DNA of 64,000 nucleotides from Gigantopelta aegis (taxonomy: Eukaryota; Mollusca; Gastropoda; Neomphalida; Peltospiridae), in contig NC_054712.1 of assembly GCF_016097555.1 (NCBI RefSeq), positions 51,438,938 to 51,502,937 on the forward strand. The letters are read 5' to 3'. Shown piece after piece: positions 42,077-64,000 of this stretch. Each line of letters begins with the position of its first letter. The stretch's first letter is position 1. The position numbers and the translations under genes were made by a program. Below the pieces are notes generated by a model. That model had not been told where the DNA came from and searched no databases. It saw nothing but the letters and a program-made list of their open reading frames with translations.

Positions 42077-42085
42077 TATAAAAAG
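42077..42085 (+). promoter_or_regulatory. TATA box of the protease-homologue gene
   Basis: TATAAAAAG in a GC-richer setting (AGCGGGTATAAAAAGCCGG), 60 bp upstream of the ATG. A start site near 42107 would leave a short 5' UTR. Fits a strongly expressed secreted-protein gene. Confidence 0.8.
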
Positions 42086-42136
42086 CCGGATCTATTCTCG
42101 CAAGAGACATCACAGAATAATAATCCCACAATCAAG

Positions 42137-55069
<12,933 letters not shown>

Positions 55070-55295
55070 GCGACACACGTGGTTGTTTTATTCTTTAATT
55101 TATGCGACGCCAGCCTATTCCAGTCTCCATCTTGAATGTCTATTACGGTGACGTCAACCAGGAACCAATCCAGTGAATTGAAGGCCATTCCTTTGTCCGC
55201 CATAATGCGCACGTATTACGAACGTTTTATCGTGACGTCTAAGCATGTTCTTGTTAATTATTTGAGTTATTGAGTAATTGATGCAGTCGCTGTGA

Positions 55296-55301
55296 ATTAA
55301 A
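55296..55301 (+). terminator. Poly(A) signal ATTAAA
   Basis: ATTAAA 227 bp after the stop codon of the protease homologue, a usual variant hexamer. Confidence 0.5.
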
Positions 55302-55655
55302 GTAGCAATATATACATTGTGTTGCTTGTCGTGTTAGTAATGGTTAGAAGAATACGGCCTCATCTCGGTCTGTATCAGCCTAATGCGACAGAATCATATT
55401 TCTTCTCTTTCTTCCTGGACCAAGTGTCAAAAGAACCAGAAAAAGACACCAAATAGCCGTGGATTAGAACGTGAAATGAGATGGTGTTAAAACAAAGTTA
55501 ATTTCCAAAACACGATATTCGCCTGTTTCCTCAAATTATAGTTAGCACTGATAACTTACCATTGAAAATATACTGAGATGCATAAATAACACAATGGGTA
55601 TTTCGCTAATATTTTCTTATAGAAACATTATGCCACCAATATTAGGCATGAAGAC

Positions 55656-56011
55656 AAATGACATATTGGTAACAACTGTAACTGAAAGAAGATATTGTTC
55701 AAATTAGGACTTAAAAAAATAATAAAATGTGGTTTTAAACAAAAAACACAGCTTGGTTTTGTTGCAGTAAAACATCATTTTTTAAACATTACTTACCGTG
55801 GCATATTAAAAACAAAAGACAAAAAACCTGTTGTTTTTATAGGGAAACGAGAGCAGGCAATGCACATGCAAAAACATGTTCATATGCAATGCTGTGTTGT
55901 TGCAATAAACACCCAAGTTATGCTTTTTGCTGAAAACTAATTTTATTCCATTTGTTTCTGATTTGAACAAAATCCTCTTTGATTTACAGTTGTTACCAAT
56001 ATGTCATTTTT
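55656..56011. mobile_element. MITE-like element with 25-bp inverted ends
   Basis: AAATGACATATTGGTAACAA plus CTGTAA at 55657-55682 is inverted at 55985-56010. A frame at 55695-55940 lies inside but looks like chance. Confidence 0.6.
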
Positions 56012-56061
56012 CCGCATGCTTAATATACAAAAATGTATATGGTTTCAGTGAAATACCAATT

Positions 56062-56503
56062 GCGTTATTTATGCCTCTCAGTATAATATTGATATAGTAC
56101 ATCTCATCCACAACAGGACAATGACATTTCCGTCAAAACGCGATCCATACCCGTTGAACAGCAAGTTAAAACTGTGCCAATAATCGGTCGTAGGAGTTGT
56201 ATACAACAAGAATCGAGTTGTAAGAGCCCTCAGACTTGCATATAGACAGTTGTAGAAAAGTGAGATCGGCAATGTGGCCAATGCGTTATTTATGCCTCTC
56301 AGTATAATATTGATATAGTACATCTCATCCACAACAGGACAATGACATTTCCGTCAAAACGCGATCCATACCCGTTGAACAGCAAGTTAAAACTGTGCCA
56401 ATAATCGGTCGTAGGAGTTGTATACAACAAGAATCGAGTTGTAAGAGCCCTCAGACTTGCATATAGACAGTTGTAGAAAAGTGAGATCGGCAATGTGGCC
56501 AAC
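56062..56503. repeat. Recent 221-bp tandem duplication
   Basis: GCGTTATTTATGCCTCTCAG begins both copies (56062 and 56283); the two are essentially identical. The unit contains part of the palindromic TCAGACT-type element. Confidence 0.95.
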
Positions 56504-56664
56504 TTCGTCGTAACACTTGACAGTCTGACACAAGCATTATGAAACGTGCTATGTCATGTCTTTTTTTTCTTGTTTTCCTCAAACTTATGTAAATGAAAAT
56601 ATCGTTGTTTTTTGTTTAATTAACTTTTAAAAATGCTCATTTTCTTTCAAGGTTAACTTGTAGG

Positions 56665-56985
56665 GTGTATACTACCAAATCAAATCCCATAGACGACAAT
56701 AGTAACATATGTGGCTAAAACTCCTACCTGCAGCGTATCAATCGACATAAACGGATATAAATACTACCACCCCTCACCCTTAAAATGAATCAGTAAAAAT
56801 GGGAGTCAAGCTGCTCATTTCTGAGATAACGGGTAGCATCTATGACTACCCTAGTTTCTCACAAAATTCGAATACTTTTGTTTACAGGTACCCAATACAT
56901 GTTTCAAGCACAAGGCCACTTGTCACAGTGGGATTAGATGAAATAAAATTGCATACATTTTTTGCCAAGATGAATTTTTTTTTTT
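56665..56985 (+). mobile_element. Dispersed repeat, copy 2
   Basis: Inverted copy of 33375-33700 (AAATCAAATCCCATAGACGA, GATAACGGGTAGCATCTATG). It may extend to about 57150 (CACCTCGAACTTTGACCAGC), a part absent from the first copy. Confidence 0.7.
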
Positions 56986-57316
56986 TTACAACACACTCAC
57001 ATATATCACCAATCACAGGACTTGTGGTGTTCACTTCTCTATCAAAAGTTCGGTGCACCTCGAACTTTGACCAGCCGGAAGTTATTTGGTTTAGTACTAC
57101 CTGTAATGGCTTTAGGGCACGGACTTTAGTTTTAATTAACGTCGACTTCAACAAACAAAACGAAAAACAGTTTACGTTTTGTCTGCATTTTATTTCAATT
57201 ATTAGCCTGTAGGAATTACAACATGGGTGTCTAACTTTGGCGCATAGCTGTTCTCTGCTGTGTCTGACTCCACGTTGATAATCCACAGGGTCCCACGTCA
57301 CTTTTTGTTTGTCCCA

Positions 57317-57481
57317 TTAAGCCATGTTTGCCAAGATAAACTCCAGATTCTTGGTGACGTTGACAAATGTGTTGGGGGCACGCTCGTCACACGGGGTCCC
57401 GTACGTCACACCAGCTAACATCCAGTTCTGACCGGTTGTGTCTGCCTGGTCCTGGCACAACAACATGCCTCCCCCGTCAAT
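57317..57481 (-). CDS. Second protease homologue, last exon
   Basis: 54 codons and TAA: IDGGGMLLCQDQADTTGQN, WMLAGVTYGTPCDERAPN, then TFVNVTKNLEFILANMA. Acceptor (minus) TCTCTTTCACAG. Gly occupies the catalytic Ser position. Confidence 0.85.
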   Translation of the reverse strand: MDGGGMLLCQDQADTTGQNWMLAGVTYGTPCDERAPNTFVNVTKNLEFILANMA

Positions 57482-59988
57482 CTGTGAAAGAGAAATATTA
57501 AACATGTTTACATGTATGTATGAGGGTATTTCAAGACATTATCTCGGTCCATTCATTGACGTGGTGAGGGGTCATGTATGTCTCGGTGACCCAAAGAGCT
57601 ATGCCAGCAGGAGCTTTCGCTTCTGCCAGGGACACCCAAGCTGGACTGGTCAATGGGTAGAGGCTAGACTGATATGGACTAAGTGTGAGATAACCCTAAC
57701 AGAAACCTCGAGTGCTGAAGTCACAGGTATTGGGCCGCACGGCGCACTCCAATAAACCAATATGCCATGCATCAACAGCTATTATGACTACATTTCTGGG
57801 AGAGTGAATATAAAAACAAGTTAAATTTGTTTTTGTTTTGTTAAACGACACCACTAGAACACATTGTTTTATTAAACATCGGCTAATGGATGTCAATTGT
57901 GACGTGGTCATAAGAGAGAAAACCCGCTATTTTGTTTTCATTAGTAACAAGGGATATTTTATATACCACAACCATGATAGCACATACCACGGCATTTGAT
58001 ATACCAGTCGAGGTACACTGACTGATACGAAAAATAGCCCACCGATGAGGATCGATCCTAGACCGACCGCCCCCTATAAAAACAAGAGTGAAACATTTAA
58101 AAAAAAGCCCAGAGTAAAACACGTCAAATGAAAAGCTGAGTTACATCTAAAACAGTTACATAAAGCGGCGTCCAACTAGTGGACACAGACCAAGATTCTT
58201 CTTATATCCAATTAAGGTTCAATCATACTAGCCTGGGCACACACACTTCAAGGGTGTGGCTAATCCGTCACGAACAGTGGTTTAGTAGTTAGTGAGAGAG
58301 AATTTCGAAGTCGGAGTGGTGTAATTACATCTACCCAGTGAGTCATTAAACTCGCTCTGGGTGGCAGCCGGTACCAGGAGGCGAACCCAGTACATACCAA
58401 GCTTAAGTGCGGTGGATTAATAGATTAATATTACAATGGAAGTTATTTTATTTTGATCGATGAGCGTATGCGGGGTCTTTCTAACAAGGAGTGCGTGTTT
58501 TAAACAAAAAGAAAAAGACACAGCATCCCAGTATGCACTGTACGTATAGCAATCTTTCCCGAATGCATCTATTTGACTACGAGATTACAATAAGCCTCTG
58601 ACTACTAAAAATAAACTATTTAAACAAATAATTTTTCGAGGGATTTCGCAGTTCGGGTGGAGCAATACACCATACGGCCAAAACAAATACTTGCCTTTCG
58701 GACCGATCTGTTCCTTTTGTAAATAACGAAATGTGAACACTATGCGCAGTCTCGTCAGCTAGAACTAAATTAAAAGTTTAAATAAAGTTTGTTTTGTTTA
58801 ACAACACCACTAGAGCACATTGATTTATTAATCGTCGGCTATTGGATGACAAACATTTGGTAATTCTGACATATAGTCTTAGAGAGGAAACCTTGTACAT
58901 TTTGTTTTCTATTAGTAGCAAGGGATCTTTCATATGCACCATCCCACATACCAGACGTGGTGCACTGGCTGGAACGAGAAATTGCCGAGTGGGTCCACCG
59001 ACGGGGATCGATCCTAGACCGACCGCGTATTAGGCGAGCGTTTTACCACTGGGCTGCGTCCTGCCTTTGACTAATCATAATGTAAAATGTAGCAAGACAA
59101 TGTACTTACGTTCTCGCTTTAGCCAGTGCACCACGACTAGTTTATCAAAGACAGCGGCATGTGCTATCCTGTCTGTGGGATGGCAGATATAAAATATCCC
59201 TTTCAACTAATGAAAAAATGTAACGGGTTTCCCCTCTAAGACTATATGTCAAAATTTTCAAATGTTGGACATCAAAGACGATGATTGATAAATCAATGTG
59301 CTCCAATGGTGTCGTCAAAGAAATCAAACCTGGTCTACCGGCGGGGATCGATTCTGCGCATCAGGCGAGCGTTTTACCACTGGGCTGCGTCCTGCCTTTG
59401 ACTAATTAAAGGGACATTCCTGAGTCTGATGCAATTTTTAACATGTTATCGATTAACACAGACTTTTTAACGATTGTAATTACGTATCAAATATATTTTT
59501 CTGCATAACATATTAGTGGCTGTATATTAGACGTGTTTCTGGTCGTTCTAATATTTGTACTAGGGTAAATTTCATTTTATTTCCTAAAATATGTTTTTTC
59601 GTACTTAACGAAATTATTTGAAGACAAAACACAATTTGGGCTTCTTACAAATATTAAGATGACCGTAAACACATTGAATACACAGATACTGACATTCTAA
59701 ACAAGAAAATATATTCAATATGTAAGTTTAATCGTAGAAATATTTTATTAGTCGGAAACATCTTACAATGAAGCAAACTCAGGAATGTTCCTTTAAAATG
59801 CAAAATGTAGCAAGACAGACTACTTACGTCACATGCGGAGCTCTTGGACCCTATTGGACTGGAACAAACTCCGTCGCTTGGCACGGTCATGTTAACTACG
59901 TTGTACCGGGTCAGAGTGTCAAGAACTCCGTTACAGATGTCCACAGACCACAAGTTGACGTCTGTCTCCTGGAGCTGATCAAACGGAT
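57317..59988 (-). CDS. Second serine-protease homologue, last two exons (partial gene)
   Basis: Minus-strand exons 59828-59988 and 57317-57481 join at phase 0 to encode the C-terminal 107 or so residues of an S1-fold protein. The Ser site reads SSACDIDGGGMLLC: Asp194 is kept but Ser195 is Gly, so this is also a non-catalytic homologue. The exon of 161 nt with phase 1 in and 0 out equals exon 6 of the gene at 42137-55069, and the ends are alike (TFVNVTKNLEFILANMA against TLFVDYTKGLANTN). The genes converge tail to tail, about 2.2 kb apart. Upstream exons should lie beyond 60000 on the minus strand; none was recognised up to 64000, so they are outside the window or too diverged to see. Confidence 0.8.
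57500..57770. other. Unassigned repeat-like text in the intron
   Basis: TATGTCTCGGTGACCCAAAG, TTTCGCTTCTGCCAGGGACA and CTGGACTGGTCAATGGGTAG look like a retroposon end, but only one copy is in the window. Confidence 0.3.
57821..58074 (-). mobile_element. SINE family B with 12-bp target duplication
   Basis: TTTTGTTAAACGACACCACT through GGATCGATCCTAGACCGACC. TATAAAAACAAG flanks it at 57809-57820 and 58075-58086. The outer head is truncated. Confidence 0.85.
58215..58440 (-). mobile_element. SINE family D copy
   Basis: GTCACGAACAGTGGTTTAGT, CTACCCAGTGAGTCATTAAA, GCAGCCGGTACCAGGAGGCG, head text GTGCGGTGGATTAA. Diverged. Confidence 0.65.
58441..58787. other. Intron, nothing recognised
   Basis: No repeat landmark or frame of interest. 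Confidence 0.5.
58788..59068 (-). mobile_element. SINE family B copy
   Basis: TTGTTTTGTTTAACAACACC, GGCTATTGGATGACAAACAT, GGATCGATCCTAGACCGACC, head ACCACTGGGCTGCGTCCTGC. Its head and right flank are duplicated at 59332-59405. Confidence 0.8.
59069..59112 (-). repeat. Copy of the exon donor region inside the intron
   Basis: AATGTAAAATGTAGCAAGAC, ATGTACTTACGTTC repeats the true exon border at 59797-59830 (AATGCAAAATGTAGCAAGAC, AGACTACTTACGTCAC). The donor GTAAGT (minus strand) is preserved in both. Confidence 0.85.
59113..59327 (+). mobile_element. SINE family B copy, headless, plus strand
   Basis: CCAGTGCACCACGACTAGTT, GATGGCAGATATAAAATATC, CCAATGGTGTCGTCAAAGAA. It lies between the two copies of the duplicated donor block. 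Confidence 0.75.
59332..59405 (-). repeat. Second copy of the SINE head of the duplicated block
   Basis: GGCGGGGATCGATTCTGCGC, AGGCGAGCGTTTTACCACTG, GGCTGCGTCCTGCCTTTGAC and TAATT repeat 58990-59075. Confidence 0.85.
59410..59792. mobile_element. MITE family A, TTAA target, next to an exon donor
   Basis: 383 bp, AGGGACATTCCTGAGTCTGA to GAATGTTCCT, with TTAA at 59406-59409 and 59793-59796. The sister block at 59060-59090 lacks it and serves as an empty site. It lies 31 bp from the 5' splice site. Confidence 0.88.
59828..59988 (-). CDS. Second protease homologue, penultimate exon (161 nt)
   Basis: DPFDQLQETDVNLWSVDI, CNGVLDTLTRYNVVNMTV, PSDGVCSSPIGSKSSACD. Acceptor (minus) TTGTTTTCAG, donor GAC|GTAAGT. 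Phase 1 in and 0 out. Confidence 0.82.
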
Positions 59989-60120
59989 CTGAAAACAATT
60001 CACACGTTTAAAATTATTTGAAACTGGTACGTGGTACTTCCGGTTAAAAACAAACAGGGCCTAAATTACATAGACACCGGTTATGTGTGGAACTACATAC
60101 ATGTACAATACTTAAACACC

Positions 60121-61118
<998 letters not shown>

Positions 61119-61382
61119 TTATTCTCGGATAGGACAGGTCGCCGAATTGTGCACGAAGGCTGCGCTCATGTCTCGCTTTTGATTTGTTGAGCATTCTCTG
61201 CTATAACTTCTTATAGAAGCTTCGTTTTTGTGGCCTGTCATATACATTATGTATCTCAGTTCAAAACCGGAGTCGTTTAAAGCCCAAATTGCAGTGGCTC
61301 GCAGACTGTGCGGTGTAGGTCTGTGATTGTCGTCTGTCAGTTTATTACTGTCACTCACAGAGCAAACGATATTGGGATACAA
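61119..61382 (-). mobile_element. Tyrosine-recombinase fragment (Crypton- or DIRS-like fossil)
   Basis: The open frame contains HSLRATAIWAL, then YMTGHKNEASIRSYSREC: the His-x-x-Arg, Gly-His and Tyr motifs at the C-terminal end of tyrosine recombinases used by Cryptons and DIRS-type elements. Only this end is present; no termini seen. An old broken remnant. Confidence 0.6.
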
Positions 61383-62036
61383 ATAGAAACGATGGAATTC
61401 TCAGGGATTCCGTTGTTGAAGTAACTGATAAAAAGTAGGACCGGTAATAACATTCTGTTTTTATTTGTTTACCGAAACAGTGAAGTTTTTACATTCATGG
61501 ATGAATGAACGTTTTTGTTTTTTTTAGATCACGTGATAGCATTTTAACCAATCCAGACGCCTATTATAAAACGGTAATTATAAAATGGAATTATTTCTCG
61601 ATGAACTCAGGGAACGTCGTATCTCTTAACGTCATTTTATATGGGCAAGTTGTCTTATTGAACTTTTTGTGTTATTATTAGAAAGTATGATTCAAATTTA
61701 ATTATAAGTATTGTCTGTTATTTCTCTTACGTTCATCTGGGTATGAAAAACAAATCATCTACAAACTTCGTAAAAGAAATAACAGACACTCCTTAAATAG
61801 AACCATCCATGTTCAGTTGGCGTTTGTGCTTCGTGGCATTACAAAACGTTCGCTAGACTGATTTTCTAAATGATTAATATTAAATGCATCTGACAGGACC
61901 AATCAGATCGATAAGAATAGCATGCGAGAATATATTTGTACCGAACGTACCCAAGTAAAATACAGATCGCTTAATCGTAACAAACGCCGTCAGTTATACT
62001 TGTGTTGTATTTGTACTATCAGCTAAAGTGTGTTTA
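61383..62036. other. AT-rich stretch, nothing recognised
   Basis: TTATTTCTCTTACGTTCATC at about 61720 is roughly mirrored by ACTTCGTAAAAGAAATAACA at about 61765, a weak hairpin. No gene. Confidence 0.45.
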
Positions 62037-62348
62037 ACGTTTGTTTTGTTCAACGACACCACTGGAGGGCATTGGTTTATTAATCATCGTCAAATGGATG
62101 TCACACATTTGGCAATTTTATCATATAGTCTTAGTGAGGATACCCACTATATTTTTCCATTAGTAGCAAGGGATCTTTCATATGCACTATCCCACAGACA
62201 AAGATAACACATGCCACAGCCTTTGATATATCTGACGCGGTGTACTGGCTCGCACAAAAAATACCCCAATGTTTCCACCAACGGGTATCGATCCCAAACC
62301 GACGGAGCATCAAGCGAGCGCTTTACCACTGGACCACGACCCGCCCCC
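62037..62348 (-). mobile_element. SINE family B copy
   Basis: TTTGTTTTGTTCAACGACAC through ACCACTGGACCACGACCCGC. Complete but diverged. Confidence 0.78.
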
Positions 62349-62453
62349 TGTCCAGTCAGATGAACTAGAGCAGTGTCAGCGAGGAAATACACACTACAAT
62401 GGATGCACTTACCGATTTTAATCCATTTATTTCATCAATGTTTTTTCAGCATG

Positions 62454-62456
<3 letters not shown>

Positions 62457-62514
<58 letters not shown>
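62457..62514. repeat. (AT)n at the left edge of the Tc1 element
   Basis: About 28 AT units directly before CTTAACGAAAAAAGTTTACC. Confidence 0.95.
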
Positions 62515-62515
<1 letters not shown>

Positions 62516-64000
62516 TTAACGAAAAAAGTTTACCAAGTTTTTGTAAATGACTGTTGCTTCCAAATAAATTAAAATAAAGTGATAAAACTTGGTAATATGT
62601 TGGTTGCATATGCCCTGTCGCTTTGGGTAATGAAAAGAACACCATTTGTCATATCGCACGCCGCTATGTGTACTGCACGTGCAAACGCGGTGCGCTCGTG
62701 CTGTCGCAGAAGCGCGTGCAATACGGATGTATTGAAATCACATTTTGATGCACTGAACCAACATTATCCAAAAACAAAAGGAAGAATTTATCCTGTTATA
62801 ATGGGTCGCCGTCCAGGCTTAACGAAAAATCAACGTCATGAAGCAATGTGACGGCTTAACGCCGGCCAAGGCGTACACGACGTCGCTCAGTACTTTCGTG
62901 TTCATGACAGTACCATATCACGACTCCGACAACGCCTACACCAAACTGGGCAAGTGCGAGATCGACCACGTTCTGGTAGACCACGATTAACTACTCCAAG
63001 GGAGGATAGGTATTTAGTGACGTCATCTCGACGTCACAGGTTCGAAAGTGCTCCTCGTTTAGCCCGTACTTTGCAGCAAACCACAGGCACTAGAATTCAT
63101 GCTCAAACTGTCCGTAACCGTCTCCATGCTACTGGATTACAAGCACGTCGCCCTGTTGTTGCTGTTCCCCTGATAGCGCGTCACATTCAGGAACGTCTGA
63201 GATGGGCCAGAATACACCAACACTGGCGACGCAGACAATGGAATCAGATATTATTCACAGACGAATCCAGGTTTTGTGTTCAGTTTGCGGATGGTAGGCG
63301 TCGTGTATGGAGGCGACGGGGAGAACATATGATGCAGACAACGTCATTCAGCATGACCGATATGGCGGTGGCAGCGTCATGGTCTGGGCCGGCATTCATG
63401 GTGGAGGTAAAACAGATCTCGTTTTCATTCACGGAAACATGACTGCTCAACGTTACTGCGACGAGATCATTACACCAGTGGTCATTCCATTCCTGCAACA
63501 GCATCCTGGCTCTCTGTTTCAACATGACAACGCTAGACCACATACCGCTAGGCTAACCACTAATCTTCTTGAGCGGAACCACATCCAAGTGTTGAACTGG
63601 CCACCAAAGTCCCCTGACTTGTACCCAATTGAGCATGCATGGGACCTACTGGGCCGTAGGGTACGCGAAAACCATCCTCATATCCTTAATGTCCATGACC
63701 TACAAATTGCTCTGAACCGGGAATGGAACGCAATTATTGTTCCTGAGATTAATGGTCTCATTAGAAGCATGAGACGACGATGTACTGCTTTCATCAATAC
63801 CGCTGGTGCACACACATATTATTGAGCCTCTCTCAACATTTTGGTAGATGTACCCCTCCGTTTCATCAGTTGACATTAAAGTGACGACGTTGACACCGTG
63901 ACAACGTGTTACTGCTGGCTACATTCAGAAATGCTGTATCAATGAAATAATGTGTACAAATAAATTCAACATCCAATCAGGTTGTCTGTATTTCATATCT
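62515..64000 (+). mobile_element. Tc1-like DNA transposon, running off the window
   Basis: Starts after the (AT)n run; CTTAACGAAAAAAGTTTACC is the likely left end, as expected for TA-targeting Tc1/mariner elements. The transposase at 62801-63825 is followed by about 175 bp of non-coding DNA. The right terminal repeat is not seen and should lie past 64000. Confidence 0.65.
62801..63825 (+). pseudogene. Tc1 transposase, DD34E, decayed
   Basis: About 341 codons, the usual size. From ATG 62801: MGRRPGLTKNQRHEA, an in-frame TGA at 62849-62851, then the paired HTH region (VHDVAQYFRVHDSTISRL, RPRSGRPRL). The DDE domain follows: ILFTDESRF (first Asp), FQHDNARPHTA (second Asp) and SPDLYPIEHAWD (Glu), with 34 residues between the last two, so DD34E. 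A frame change near 63325-63345 separates WRRRGE from YDADNVIQHDRYGGG. With one stop and one shift it is inactive but fairly young. Confidence 0.88.

Noticed and set aside
55695-55940. 81-residue frame between inverted repeats as a transposase
   Set aside because: Too short, no DDE or HTH motif. It sits in a MITE-like element and is probably chance.

Overview
The window is animal nuclear DNA, most likely from a mollusc and probably a marine gastropod. It has spliced genes with GT..AG introns and no operons. It is AT-rich and full of microsatellites, minisatellites, tRNA-headed SINEs, palindromic MITEs and broken transposons. The SINE families with TTTAACGAC-type 3' ends look like those I know from mollusc genomes; that assignment rests on recognition, not on a search.

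Layout. 1396-19354 (+): a complete four-exon alkylsulfatase of the metallo-beta-lactamase fold (581 aa). Its 14.6 kb second intron is largely two huge minisatellites (2497-6985 and 7262-11527). 19355-29600: no recognised host gene; SINEs, a 115-bp minisatellite made from SINE heads, and a 5'-truncated RNase H-bearing LINE (25931-26640). 29638-30495 (-): a single-exon alpha-kinase-like gene lacking the catalytic Asp. 30500-42000: repeats. 42137-55069 (+): a seven-exon secreted serine-protease homologue (456 aa) with signal peptide, Cys-rich module, Thr/Ala mucin-like repeat and an S1 domain that has lost catalytic His and Ser. Its second intron holds a 3.6 kb hAT-like element that carries a TTAA MITE with its own nested retroposon, plus a solo LTR. 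57317-59988 (-): the last two exons of a second, convergent protease homologue with the same exon length and intron phases. 61119-63825: a tyrosine-recombinase fragment and a near-full-length decayed Tc1 (DD34E) transposase.

Main discovery. In four introns of three host genes, the sequence just after the 5' splice site is made of tandem copies of the 3' end of the preceding exon together with its splice donor, or of the donor region. These are alkylsulfatase introns 1 and 2, protease-homologue intron 1, and the last intron of the second protease homologue. In alkylsulfatase intron 2 the copied segment encodes part of the zinc-binding motif; it has grown into about 85 copies of a 53-bp unit and then a diverged 110-bp dimer array. 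The first intronic copy is 51 nt long, keeps a donor and stays in frame. Two other minisatellites (14563-14935 and 22968-23775) were seeded from SINE heads bearing the pol III promoter. The region therefore seems prone to tandem growth from short functional motifs, above all 5' splice sites.

How the genes relate. The two protease homologues are paralogues meeting tail to tail and look like secreted non-catalytic proteins. The alkylsulfatase and the alpha-kinase-like gene are unrelated neighbours.
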